Assembly (NCBI GenBank): GCA_019118985.1
Contig: DWXX01000132.1
Location: 1 to 10,390 of the forward strand
Direction of reading: 5' to 3'
Length of the DNA stretch: 10,390 bases
Origin: Candidatus Faecalibacterium faecipullorum
GTDB lineage: Bacteria; Bacillota; Clostridia; Oscillospirales; Ruminococcaceae
In this document: positions 1 through 6,667 of the stretch, piece after piece
Layout: each line of letters opens with the position of its first letter
Position numbering within the stretch: the first letter of the stretch is position 1
Made by a program: the position numbers and the translations under genes
Notes under the pieces: generated by a model
Told to the model about the DNA's origin: nothing
Seen by the model: only the letters and a program-made list of their open reading frames with translations
The model's database searches: none

Positions 1-2
1 TT

Positions 3-125
3 CGCCGTATTGCTCTGGACGCTTTGAAACAACATCCCGCTAAAATAAGCTTGGCTCGTAAAAAACGCCGCTGCTCTTATGATGATGTTTTCCTTGCGGA
101 AGTTCTCCTGTCTTTTCATGCGTAG
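3..125 (+). CDS. C-terminal fragment of an unrecognised protein
   Basis: Reading from base 3, one frame is open for 40 codons and stops at TAG (123-125); the start lies outside the window. The visible residues are basic in the middle (an ARKKRR stretch) and end in a hydrophobic, probably helical tail finishing with LLSFHA. Base composition is more balanced than that of the GC-rich genes to the right, which could mean a mobile or transferred gene, but the fragment is too short to judge. I do not recognise the family. A real gene end is plausible because a separate promoter for the next gene begins about 60 bp after the stop. Confidence 0.45.
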   Translation, partial: RRIALDALKQHPAKISLARKKRRCSYDDVFLAEVLLSFHA

Positions 126-185
126 GCCGTGATGTCCAAACTGTGACAGCTTTGCAAAATGACGGTAAAACCGAAACTCCGATTC

Positions 186-214
186 TTGACAAAGCCGCCC
201 CGCCCTTCTACAAT
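186..214 (+). promoter_or_regulatory. Sigma-A promoter of the caspase-like gene
   Basis: A perfect -35 box TTGACA (186-191) is followed after 17 bp by TACAAT (209-214), one mismatch from consensus. The expected transcription start near 221 leaves a leader of about 45 nt before the ATG at 266. The promoter lies inside the longer possible reading frame that could start at 143, which argues strongly for the downstream start. Confidence 0.8.
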
Positions 215-265
215 GGAGGCAGGCGGCCGGGCGTTCCGGCCCGCCCTGAGAGGGAGGGACCCCTG

Positions 266-1477
266 ATGGAAAGTATCCGTTCGCACTTTTTCCGCCGCGG
301 CGTCTGTTTGGCCTGCGCCGCCGTTTTGCTTTTGACCATCGTGACCCCCGCGGCCCGCGCCGCCGGGCCGGAGGACGCCGCGTCTGAAACACAGCAGCTC
401 ACCTACGCCGACGCCGCCGGCATGGCCGAAGCCGACAGGGCCATCGCCGCTTTGACCGGCAGCGCCGATTACGGCGCCCTTGACGCCGCCGGGCGGGCCG
501 ACGCCGCCGGCGCCCTGCTGGAAAGCCTCGCCGACGGGGGGCTTGTGCAGCCCGGCTCCCTCTGCCTCGACGCAGAGAACGGGATGTATTCCTTTACCTA
601 TGACTGCGGGGTGCTGGGGGGCATCCTGCTGGCCGACCCGGACGACGAGGCCGGCATCGACGCCGGGCCCATCGACGCCGCCGGCATCCCCGCGGCCCTC
701 GCCGACCCCATCGGGGCCGAAAACGACGTCCTGCCGGTGGGCAACGCCATCGTCTACTACGCCTTTGACGACACCACCAACTCCAACCGCTGGCCCTACT
801 ATACCATCATGCAGGAATACTGGAACGAGTGGGGCCTTGCCACCACCATCGACAGCGAGGTGACGGTGGCCGACCTGCGCCACATGGACGACTACGACCT
901 GTGCATCCTCAGCGCCCACGGGGCCTATTACAGCTACAACGCCGGGTGGCTGTTCCGCCGGGTCAAGACCGCCCCCATCGTCATCCTGCAGGAGGAATCT
1001 TCCTTCTGGGACGACCTGCGGTACGGCATCGACCTGCTGACCCACCGGGTCATCAAGGTCAGCGGGCGGTACTGCGTCACCCCCGATTTCTTCCAGGCGG
1101 CCTACCGCGGGGGCAAACTGAACGGCAACATCATCTTCTCGGAGACCTGCGAATTTTTCGGCGGGGGGAACATGGTCGACCTCGCCATGTCCGCCGCCCT
1201 GCTGGACGGCGGGGCGCGGGCGGTGGTGGGCTTTGTCAACACCGTCTACGCCATCTACGCCCGCAATATGCTGTGGGGCACCGTCAACCAGCTCATCACC
1301 GGGCAGAACATCCTGCAGGCGGTGGACGCCGCGGCCGCGACCTACGGCGTCGACGACATCGCCTGGTACCTCTCGCAGGGGGGCGCGACCCCCCACCGGT
1401 ACGCGGCCTTCGCCCTCATCCACGGCGACGACACCGCCGCCCTGTATACCCTGCCGGCGGCGGCACCTGCGGCATAA
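266..1477 (+). CDS. Exported caspase-fold (clan CD) peptidase-like protein
   Basis: The product is 403 aa. Residues 1-32 form a signal peptide: basic HFFRRG, a hydrophobic stretch around VLLLTIV, and an ARA cleavage site near residue 32, so the protein should be secreted or surface-exposed. An acidic, alanine-rich region follows (about 35-160). The C-terminal half resembles clan CD cysteine peptidases (caspase/clostripain/gingipain/CHAT): a hydrophobic strand ending in SAHG with candidate catalytic His218, then a strand ending in SETC with candidate Cys295, followed by FFGGG and a segment around LLDGGARAVVGF typical after the catalytic Cys. The His-Cys gap of 77 residues is longer than in caspases or clostripain. 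The start at 266 has a strong SD (GGAGGG, 253-258) and fits the promoter. The gene looks monocistronic. Substrate and activity are unknown; the fold assignment is from motifs only. Confidence 0.75.
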   Translation: MESIRSHFFRRGVCLACAAVLLLTIVTPAARAAGPEDAASETQQLTYADAAGMAEADRAIAALTGSADYGALDAAGRADAAGALLESLADGGLVQPGSLCLDAENGMYSFTYDCGVLGGILLADPDDEAGIDAGPIDAAGIPAALADPIGAENDVLPVGNAIVYYAFDDTTNSNRWPYYTIMQEYWNEWGLATTIDSEVTVADLRHMDDYDLCILSAHGAYYSYNAGWLFRRVKTAPIVILQEESSFWDDLRYGIDLLTHRVIKVSGRYCVTPDFFQAAYRGGKLNGNIIFSETCEFFGGGNMVDLAMSAALLDGGARAVVGFVNTVYAIYARNMLWGTVNQLITGQNILQAVDAAAATYGVDDIAWYLSQGGATPHRYAAFALIHGDDTAALYTLPAAAPAA

Positions 1478-1509
1478 TCATATACTCTATCAAAATATCA
1501 TTTAGGTTT

Positions 1510-2397
1510 ATGGTCCTTTTTGTTGTCATCCTTGTTCTGCTCGGTCTATGTTTGCTTTATGGAGTGCTTCAAGCGCGCTATAAGCAAACTGAATATTACG
1601 GACAAACTCACAACAGCTATTTCCGAGTTCTGTTTGACAAAGGAGTCCAAGGAGAATACCTGGTTTGGGACAGTTTGCAAGGTGTGCCCGGCTATAAAAA
1701 AATTCTTTTGAACTGCTATGTACCAAAAAACAATGGTGAAACTACTGAGATTGATGTAATTTTCCTCCACATATCAGGAATCTACTTATTGGAATCCAAG
1801 AATTACAGCGGCTGGATTTTCGGCACTGAAACACAACAATTTTGGGTACAGTCATTGCCTGGCCGATATGGTCAAGCCCACAAAATCAAATTCTTAAACC
1901 CCATTATACAGAACCATGTGCATTTGAAATGGTTGGGCAATTATTTGGGTGTAGATCCAGCTTGTTTCTATTCTTATATCGTTTTTGGTGACGAATGTGT
2001 CCTCAAAAATATTACATTAACAAGTGGACATCATCATGTAATAAACAGAAGCAACCTTTCAGACTGTATAAATTCTGTTATTCAGTCATCCCACATTCAT
2101 TTGACATCCAAGCAAATTGATGCATTATATTCTAAACTGTATTCCTTAGCTCAAGTGGATGCAACCAAAAAGCTGATTCATATTCAGGAAGTACAAAATA
2201 AAAAGAACGCTGCTCGTGCAACTCATCTTTTCCCAGCAGATATGCGAAATAAAGATTCCCCGGTTTGTCCTTTCTGTGGAGGCCGCCTCGTTTTAAGAAC
2301 AGCCTCCAAAGGCGCCTACGCTGGACGCAAATTTTGGGGATGTTCAAATTATCCAAAGTGTCGATACATTCAAAATATCCAGCCAACGGACGACTGA
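1510..2397 (+). CDS. Membrane-anchored NERD-domain protein with topoisomerase-type zinc finger
   Basis: The product is 295 aa. Residues 2-20 form one N-terminal membrane helix. Residues about 40-145 match the NERD (nuclease-related) domain, a PD-(D/E)XK-like fold: GEY with Glu49, then E80-I-D82, then LLESKNY with the E95-x-K97 pair, then the FLNPIIQN segment. A linker leads to a C-terminal zinc ribbon (253-286) with Cys253, Cys256, Cys278 and Cys284, like the small C4 fingers of topoisomerase I that bind single-stranded DNA. NERD proteins are proposed to act on nucleic acids, but the role is not established. The gene is clearly AT-rich against GC-rich neighbours on both sides and begins 32 bp after the previous stop, suggesting horizontal transfer. 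ATG 1510 has only a weak AGG (1504-1506) close upstream; no better start is present, because the frame further upstream is noise inside the preceding gene. Confidence 0.8.
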   Translation: MVLFVVILVLLGLCLLYGVLQARYKQTEYYGQTHNSYFRVLFDKGVQGEYLVWDSLQGVPGYKKILLNCYVPKNNGETTEIDVIFLHISGIYLLESKNYSGWIFGTETQQFWVQSLPGRYGQAHKIKFLNPIIQNHVHLKWLGNYLGVDPACFYSYIVFGDECVLKNITLTSGHHHVINRSNLSDCINSVIQSSHIHLTSKQIDALYSKLYSLAQVDATKKLIHIQEVQNKKNAARATHLFPADMRNKDSPVCPFCGGRLVLRTASKGAYAGRKFWGCSNYPKCRYIQNIQPTDD

Positions 2398-2441
2398 TCG
2401 GAACAATCCGTTTTGTAGTAATATTCAAAAATATACATGGA

Positions 2442-2470
2442 TTGCACTTTTTCCCATTTTATACTATACT
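2442..2470 (+). promoter_or_regulatory. Promoter of the tsaE-tsaB-rpiB-upp operon
   Basis: TTGCAC (2442-2447) and TATACT (2465-2470) are separated by exactly 17 bp, giving a good sigma-A promoter in AT-rich DNA just upstream of tsaE. Predicted transcription start is near 2477, about 55 nt before the tsaE ATG, inside the GC-rich hairpin at 2472-2507. Confidence 0.65.
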
Positions 2471-2471
2471 T

Positions 2472-2515
2472 AGTGCGGCGGCATCCATACCGGGTGCCGG
2501 CCGCACTTTCTGTTT
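2472..2515 (+). terminator. Hairpin with T-rich tail between the NERD gene and tsaE
   Basis: The arms AGTGCGGCGGCA-CC (from 2472) and GG-TGCCGGCCGCACT (to 2507) pair with one bulged base and are followed by TTTCTGTTT. This fits an intrinsic terminator for the NERD gene. However, the hairpin starts almost at the predicted start point of the tsaE promoter, so part of it may also lie in the tsaE leader. The T tract is interrupted, so strength is uncertain. Confidence 0.5.
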
Positions 2516-2531
2516 AGACTGAGGTGACACC

Positions 2532-2957
2532 ATGGCTGAATACATCACCCATTCCCCCGAGGAGACGGCCGCCCTCGGCCGGCGGATGGCCGCGGCGGTG
2601 CCGGGCGGGGCCCTCATCGCCTTTACCGGCGGGCTGGGGGCGGGCAAGACCGCCTTCTGCCGGGGCCTGGCCGAGGGTCTGGGCTGCACCGATCCGGTCA
2701 GCAGCCCCACCTTTGCCATCGTCAACTACTACCGCGGGCCCCGGCCGATGGCCCACTTTGACCTATACCGCATCCACACCGAGGCCGACCTGGCCGCCGC
2801 CGGCTTTTACGACTACCTGGACGCCGGGGCGGTGGTGGCCGCCGAGTGGAGCGAGAACCTCGCCCCCCTCCTCGAACAGGAGCAGCCCATCCGGGTGGAC
2901 ATCCAGACGGTGGACGGGCAGACCCGCCGCATCACCATCGAGGGGGTGCAGCTGTGA
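2532..2957 (+). CDS. tsaE: tRNA t6A biosynthesis ATPase TsaE
   Basis: The product is 141 aa, the normal size for TsaE (YjeE family). TsaE is the ATPase of the TsaBDE complex that, with threonylcarbamoyl-AMP made by TsaC/Sua5, places threonylcarbamoyl on A37 of ANN-decoding tRNAs in the cytoplasm. Visible motifs: Walker A GGLGAGKT (33-40), the conserved SPTF (58-61), HFDLYR (75-80, Walker-B-like with Asp77), and the late EW pair (105-106) in AAEWSENL. A strong SD (GAGGTGA, 2521-2527) precedes ATG 2532. Its stop overlaps the tsaB start (GTGA), indicating translational coupling. It is the first gene of the operon driven from 2442-2470. Confidence 0.95.
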   Translation: MAEYITHSPEETAALGRRMAAAVPGGALIAFTGGLGAGKTAFCRGLAEGLGCTDPVSSPTFAIVNYYRGPRPMAHFDLYRIHTEADLAAAGFYDYLDAGAVVAAEWSENLAPLLEQEQPIRVDIQTVDGQTRRITIEGVQL

Positions 2958-3682
2958 AGATACTGGCCGTCGATACCGCCGGCAAGACCGCCGGCGTCGC
3001 CGTCATGGAGGACGACCGCCTGCTGTACGAGGTCTACCTCGACGCCGGGCTGACCCACAGCGAGACCCTGCTGCCCATGGTGGACGCCGCCCTGAAAGCC
3101 TGCCGCCTGAGCTGCGCCGACATCGACCTGTACGGGGTCAACGCCGGGCCGGGCAGCTTTACCGGGCTGCGGATCGGCCTTGCGGCGGTCAAGGGGCTGG
3201 CGCTGCCCCGGCAGACCCCCTGCGCCCCCGTCTCCACCCTCGAGGCGCTGGCCGCGGCCCACATCGGCGAGGGGACGGTGGTCTGCGCCCTGGACGCCCG
3301 GCGGGGGCAGGTCTATTCGGCCGCCTTCGACCTTGCCACCCACGCGCGGCTGCTGGCCGATGACGCCCGGGCCGCCGCAGACCTTGCGCCCTTTGTAAAA
3401 AGCTGGAAAAAACCCCTCTTTTTTGTTGGTGACGGGGCGTATCTGTGCTATAATATCTATAGTGAGGCCGAGGGCGTCCTGCCCGCGCCGCCCCCGCTGC
3501 GCTGCGCCCGGGCCGCCGGCGTGGCCATGGCCGCCCGGCGGATGGCGGCAGAGGGGCTGGCCGTCCCCCCCGGGGCCCTGCTGCCCGATTATCACCGCCT
3601 GAGCCAGGCCGAGCGGCAGCGGGCCGAACGGCTGGCCGCGGCAGACGCCCAGACACACCAGCCAGAAGATGAGAAAGAGTGA
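2954..3682 (+). CDS. tsaB: tRNA t6A biosynthesis scaffold protein TsaB
   Basis: The product is 242 aa, slightly longer than the usual ~230 aa because of a charged tail. TsaB (YeaZ) is an ASKHA-fold partner that dimerises with TsaD in t6A synthesis. Diagnostic motifs: ILAVDTA (N-terminal strand), the signature VNAGPGSFTGLRIGL at about residues 62-76, LDARRGQVY, and the C-terminal PDYHRLSQAER. The GTG start at 2954 overlaps the tsaE stop (GTGA), so the two are probably coupled. tsaD and rimI, often next to tsaEB in Firmicutes, are absent here and must lie elsewhere. A short AT-rich patch around 3400-3470 inside the gene contains a promoter-like sequence. Confidence 0.95.
   Translation: MKILAVDTAGKTAGVAVMEDDRLLYEVYLDAGLTHSETLLPMVDAALKACRLSCADIDLYGVNAGPGSFTGLRIGLAAVKGLALPRQTPCAPVSTLEALAAAHIGEGTVVCALDARRGQVYSAAFDLATHARLLADDARAAADLAPFVKSWKKPLFFVGDGAYLCYNIYSEAEGVLPAPPPLRCARAAGVAMAARRMAAEGLAVPPGALLPDYHRLSQAERQRAERLAAADAQTHQPEDEKE
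3426..3454 (+). promoter_or_regulatory. Candidate internal promoter within tsaB
   Basis: Inside tsaB, a perfect TATAAT (3449-3454) carries an extended -10 TG (3446-3447) and sits 17 bp after TTGGTG (3426-3431), which matches the first three bases of the -35 consensus. It could give extra transcripts of rpiB and upp starting near 3461, 230 nt before the rpiB ATG. The codons are ordinary for TsaB, so chance is possible. Confidence 0.45.
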
Positions 3683-3692
3683 GGTATCCCCC

Positions 3693-4139
3693 ATGGCAAA
3701 ACCCATCGCGCTGGCCGCCGACCACGGCGGCTTTGAACTGAAGGAGGCCGTCCGCGCCCATCTCGACGGCGCCGGCATCCCCTACATCGACTTCGGCACC
3801 CACAGCACCGACAGCGTCGACTACCCCGACATGGCCCTGCCCGCCTGCGAGGCGGTGGTCTCGGGCCAGTGCGACAAGGCGCTGCTGTTCTGCGGCACCG
3901 GCGTGGGCATCAGCATGGCCGCCAACAAGGTCAAGGGCATCCGCGCCTGCTGCTGCTCGGACAGCTTCAGCTGTGAGTACACCCGCCGCCACAACGACGC
4001 CAACGCCCTGTGCATGGGCGGGCGGGTGGTGGGCCCCGGCCTTGCCTGCCAGCTGGTCGATCTGTTTTTGTCCACCCCCTTTGAGGGCGGGCGCCACACC
4101 CGCCGCATCGAGAAGCTGATGGCGCTGGAGCAGCGTTGA
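3693..4139 (+). CDS. rpiB: Ribose-5-phosphate isomerase B
   Basis: The product is 148 aa, matching the RpiB/LacAB family. It interconverts ribose 5-phosphate and ribulose 5-phosphate in the cytoplasmic pentose phosphate pathway, supplying ribose for PRPP. Key features: AADHGGFELK at the N terminus (Asp10, His11 phosphate/ring-opening region), the catalytic-base Cys67 in FCGTGVGISMAANK, and His100-Asn101-Asp102 in RRHNDANALCMGGR. The start at ATG 3693 is preceded by GTGAGGT (3680-3686), which overlaps the tsaB stop; an upstream ATG at 3669 would lie inside tsaB and add eight non-conserved residues. A ring-closed hexose-phosphate isomerase (LacAB, allose-6-P) is less likely because no sugar-specific genes adjoin it. 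Confidence 0.93.
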   Translation: MAKPIALAADHGGFELKEAVRAHLDGAGIPYIDFGTHSTDSVDYPDMALPACEAVVSGQCDKALLFCGTGVGISMAANKVKGIRACCCSDSFSCEYTRRHNDANALCMGGRVVGPGLACQLVDLFLSTPFEGGRHTRRIEKLMALEQR

Positions 4140-4186
4140 CCGTCCGACCCGCCGCGAGGCATCACACCTGTAAGGAGCGTGTAGTT

Positions 4187-4813
4187 ATGAACCCCATGAT
4201 CGTTGAGCACCCCCTGCTGCAGCACAAGATCAGCCTGCTGCGCAACAAACAGACCGGCACCAAGGAGTTCCGCGACCTGGTCAGCGAGATAGCCACCCTG
4301 CTGTGCTACGAGGCCACCCGCGACCTGCCGCTGGAGGAAGTTCAGATCGAGACCCCCATCACCATGGCCCGCACCAAGGTGCTGGCCGGCCGCAAGCTGG
4401 CCCTCGTCCCCATCCTGCGGGCGGGCATGGGCATGCTGGACGGCATGCTCAGCCTGATCCCCGCCGCCAAGGTGGGCTTCATCGGGCTGTACCGCAATGA
4501 GGAGACCTTGCAGCCGGTGGAATACTTCTGCAAGCTGCCCTCCGACATCGACGAGCGGGACGTGCTGGTGCTGGATCCCATGCTGGCCACCGGCGGCAGC
4601 GCCGTCGACGCCATCACTATGATCAAAAAGCGCGGGGCCAAGCACATCAAGTTCATCGGCCTGATCGGCGCGCCCGAAGGGGTCGAAGCCCTGCGCGCCG
4701 CCCACCCCGACGTCCAGATCTACCTGGGCGCTCTGGACGACCACCTCGACCAGAAGGGCTACATCGTCCCCGGTCTCGGCGACGCCGGCGACCGCATCTA
4801 CGGCACCAAGTAA
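4187..4813 (+). CDS. upp: Uracil phosphoribosyltransferase
   Basis: The product is 208 aa, the standard Upp length. It converts uracil plus PRPP to UMP in pyrimidine salvage. Visible: the N-terminal EHPLLQHKISLLRNKQT, the central LVPILRAGMGMLDGML (uracil/PRPP region), the PRPP-binding loop DPMLATGGS (130-138), and the C-terminal uracil-site segment around GDAGDRIYGTK. An AAGGAG SD (4172-4177) lies 9 bp before ATG 4187; the alternative ATG 4196 is less well spaced and the frame start at 4136 has no support. The 47-bp gap after rpiB holds no terminator, so it is the last gene of the tsaE operon. The pairing with rpiB is logical: ribose-5-P feeds PRPP, which Upp consumes. Confidence 0.96.
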   Translation: MNPMIVEHPLLQHKISLLRNKQTGTKEFRDLVSEIATLLCYEATRDLPLEEVQIETPITMARTKVLAGRKLALVPILRAGMGMLDGMLSLIPAAKVGFIGLYRNEETLQPVEYFCKLPSDIDERDVLVLDPMLATGGSAVDAITMIKKRGAKHIKFIGLIGAPEGVEALRAAHPDVQIYLGALDDHLDQKGYIVPGLGDAGDRIYGTK

Positions 4814-4829
4814 CCCCCCAGCAAACAGC

Positions 4830-4872
4830 AGGCCCCTGCACCGCCGGACGCCCGGGATGCAGGGGCCTTTTT
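4830..4872 (+). terminator. Intrinsic terminator after upp
   Basis: An 11-bp perfect stem (AGGCCCCTGCA at 4830-4840 with TGCAGGGGCCT at 4858-4868) is followed directly by a run of five T. It ends the tsaE-tsaB-rpiB-upp operon just before the convergent ROK gene. No T tract follows it in the other direction, so it appears to work mainly on the plus strand. Confidence 0.92.
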
Positions 4873-4883
4873 CTGTCTGTCAG

Positions 4884-5813
4884 TCAGACCCCGCCGTGCA
4901 GCGCGAAGCGGAGCGCGCCGAGCAGGTTGGCGTCGTTGCCGTAGCGGCAGCGGACCACCTCCGGCTTGCGGAAGGGGCTGAAGGAGATGCCGGCGTAGAT
5001 GTCGTCCAGCTTGCGGCGGATGACGTCGGTCACCTCGGGCCGGGCGCTGATCCCCCCGCCGATGGCGTAGCGCTCCAGGTCCAGCACCGACTGGATGGCG
5101 TAGATGCCCGCCGCCGTCATCTCGCCGAAGTCGTCGAGGGCGGCCGCGGCCTCCGGCTCGCCGGCGTCGTAAGCGGCAAAGAACTGCACCCCGTCCAGCC
5201 CGTCGGCGGGGATGCCTTTGCGCTCGGCGTAGACCCGCAGCAGCCCGGTGGCCGAGGCGTGGGACGACCAGAACCGGTCCATCATGCTGCGGTCGATCCC
5301 CTTTAAGTGCATGGCGCTCATCCCCGCAAAGACGGTGGGCAGGAAGGACAGCTCCCCCGCGGCGAAGTTGCTTCCCATCCAGATGCGGCGGTCGAGGACG
5401 ATCCCCCCGCCGGTGCCGGTGCCCAGGACGATCACCGCGCCGCAGGACACATCGGCCAGCGCGCCGCTCCACGCCTCGGCGTTGGCCGCGCACTTGCCGT
5501 CGTTGGCCACCCAGACCGGCGCACCCAGCCGCTGGCCGAACAGCTGCCCCACCGGTGTCTCGTGGATGTATGCAAACGAGCCGCCGGTGCGGGCGATGCC
5601 GGCTGCGGTGTCGATCCGCCCCGGCATCGAGACGGCTACCTCCTCGTACCGGCCGGCGAACTGCCGGCCCACCCCTTCCACCGCGTCCAGCAGGCTGTCC
5701 AGGCAGTCCATGGGGGAGGGGGTCTTGCCGCTTTCCAGCAGGCTGCCGTCCGCCCCCATCAGGGCGTATTTGATGAAGGTGCCGCCGATGTCGAACACAA
5801 GATACTGCTTCAT
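4884..5813 (-). CDS. ROK-family sugar kinase or sugar-binding ASKHA protein
   Basis: The product is 309 aa, typical of a single-domain ROK kinase with no N-terminal helix-turn-helix, so an enzyme rather than a repressor. The ATP phosphate-binding loop is FDIGGTFIK (7-15), the candidate catalytic base is Asp105 in NDGKCAANAE, and the second phosphate loop is VLGTGTGGGIVL (129-140), followed by GELSFL (153-158). The CXCGXXGC zinc motif seen in many glucokinases and ROK regulators is absent, as in some Firmicute beta-glucoside kinases; also the usual His of the GHxxxGE-like segment is not evident before AAGE. The sugar substrate cannot be told. SD AAGGA (4 bases from 5824) lies 10 bp before ATG 5813. 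It follows the aldo/keto reductase gene by 24 bp and is probably cotranscribed with it. Confidence 0.88.
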   Translation of the reverse strand: MKQYLVFDIGGTFIKYALMGADGSLLESGKTPSPMDCLDSLLDAVEGVGRQFAGRYEEVAVSMPGRIDTAAGIARTGGSFAYIHETPVGQLFGQRLGAPVWVANDGKCAANAEAWSGALADVSCGAVIVLGTGTGGGIVLDRRIWMGSNFAAGELSFLPTVFAGMSAMHLKGIDRSMMDRFWSSHASATGLLRVYAERKGIPADGLDGVQFFAAYDAGEPEAAAALDDFGEMTAAGIYAIQSVLDLERYAIGGGISARPEVTDVIRRKLDDIYAGISFSPFRKPEVVRCRYGNDANLLGALRFALHGGV

Positions 5814-5837
5814 GCCGCTGTCATCCTTTCCGTTTCG

Positions 5838-6638
5838 TCAGTCCCAGCCGAAGAGGGAGCGCCCGCCGTCCAGCGCGGCGATGCGGGCCATCTCCTCTTC
5901 GCTCAGGGTAAAATCAAAGAGGGCGAGGTTCTCCTCCATCCGCTCCCGCCGGGTGGTCTTGGGGATCACCCCCACCCCGTTCTGAACCAGGTACCGCAGG
6001 GCGGCCTGGGCGGCGGTCCTGCCGTGGGCGGCCCCCGCCTGCCGCAGCGCCGGCTCGGCAAAGATGTCCCGCCGCCCCTCGGTGAAGGGCGCCCAGGACT
6101 GCATGTGCACCCCCCGTGCTTCCAGCTGCCGTTTGAGGGCCAGCCGGGGGTGGTAGACGTGGCTCTCGACCTGGTCGACCATCGGTTTGACTTCGCACCG
6201 GGCGCTCAGGCGGTCGAGCTCTTCCAGCGTGAAGTTGGACACCCCCAGCGCCCGGACCTTGCCGGCGCGGTAGGCTTCCTCCATGGCGCGGTAGATGGCG
6301 GGGGCTTCCGGGTAGGGCTCGTGGATGAGCAGCAGGTCGATGTAGTCGGTGCCAAGGGCCCGCAGCGAGCGGTCGATGTCCGCCTTCGCCTTCTCATAGC
6401 CGGCGCTGGGCCAGTAGAGCTTGGTGGTGAGGAATACCTCCCCCCGGGCAAGGCCGCTGTCCCGCAGCGCCTGGCCGACGATGTCCTCATTCTCATACAT
6501 GCGGGCGGTGTCCAGAAGGCGGCAGCCCGCCGCGAGGGCCTCGCGGATGCACGCCCGGCCCTCTTCGCCCCGCAAAGTCCATGTGCCGTAGCCCGCCATC
6601 GGCATCCTGACGCCGTTTGCAAGGGTCAGATATTCCAT
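5838..6638 (-). CDS. NADPH-type aldo/keto reductase
   Basis: The product is 266 aa, an AKR of the short bacterial type (2,5-diketo-gluconate reductase / glyoxal reductase-like). It should reduce an aldehyde or ketone to an alcohol in the cytosol. The catalytic tetrad is complete: Asp43 and Tyr48 in LLDTARMYENE, Lys73 in TTKLYW, His106 in LLIHEPYP. LGVSNF and the C-terminal IPKTTRRERMEENL segment are the usual cofactor motifs; the basic RRER favours NADPH. SD GGGAGG (6646-6651) lies 7 bp before ATG 6638. It is the first gene of a two-gene unit with the ROK kinase, which hints at a sugar-derived substrate, but this is inference. Confidence 0.92.
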   Translation of the reverse strand: MEYLTLANGVRMPMAGYGTWTLRGEEGRACIREALAAGCRLLDTARMYENEDIVGQALRDSGLARGEVFLTTKLYWPSAGYEKAKADIDRSLRALGTDYIDLLLIHEPYPEAPAIYRAMEEAYRAGKVRALGVSNFTLEELDRLSARCEVKPMVDQVESHVYHPRLALKRQLEARGVHMQSWAPFTEGRRDIFAEPALRQAGAAHGRTAAQAALRYLVQNGVGVIPKTTRRERMEENLALFDFTLSEEEMARIAALDGGRSLFGWD

Positions 6639-6667
6639 CCCATCGCCTCCCGCCGGTCTTTTGATTC

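Noticed and set aside
116..1423. Long minus-strand open frame of about 435 codons opposite the caspase-like gene
   Set aside because: It is a shadow caused by GC-rich codons. The plus-strand gene has a promoter, SD, signal peptide and catalytic motifs, while this frame is low-complexity Gly/Val/Asp-rich.
1481..1486. TATACT as a -10 box for the NERD gene
   Set aside because: No -35 is found at the proper distance in the GC-rich peptidase end and there is no extended -10; it is too weak to list as a promoter.
829..1509. Upstream extension of the NERD reading frame into the caspase-like gene
   Set aside because: The extension is Arg/Pro/His-rich out-of-frame noise; NERD and membrane features start only at ATG 1510.
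2400..2415. Short CGGA/TCCG hairpin with TTTTG after the NERD stop
   Set aside because: A stem of only four base pairs is too weak for a terminator; the hairpin at 2472-2507 is a better candidate.
2813..4744. Several minus-strand frames opposite tsaB, rpiB and upp
   Set aside because: All are GC-codon shadows of well-identified genes.
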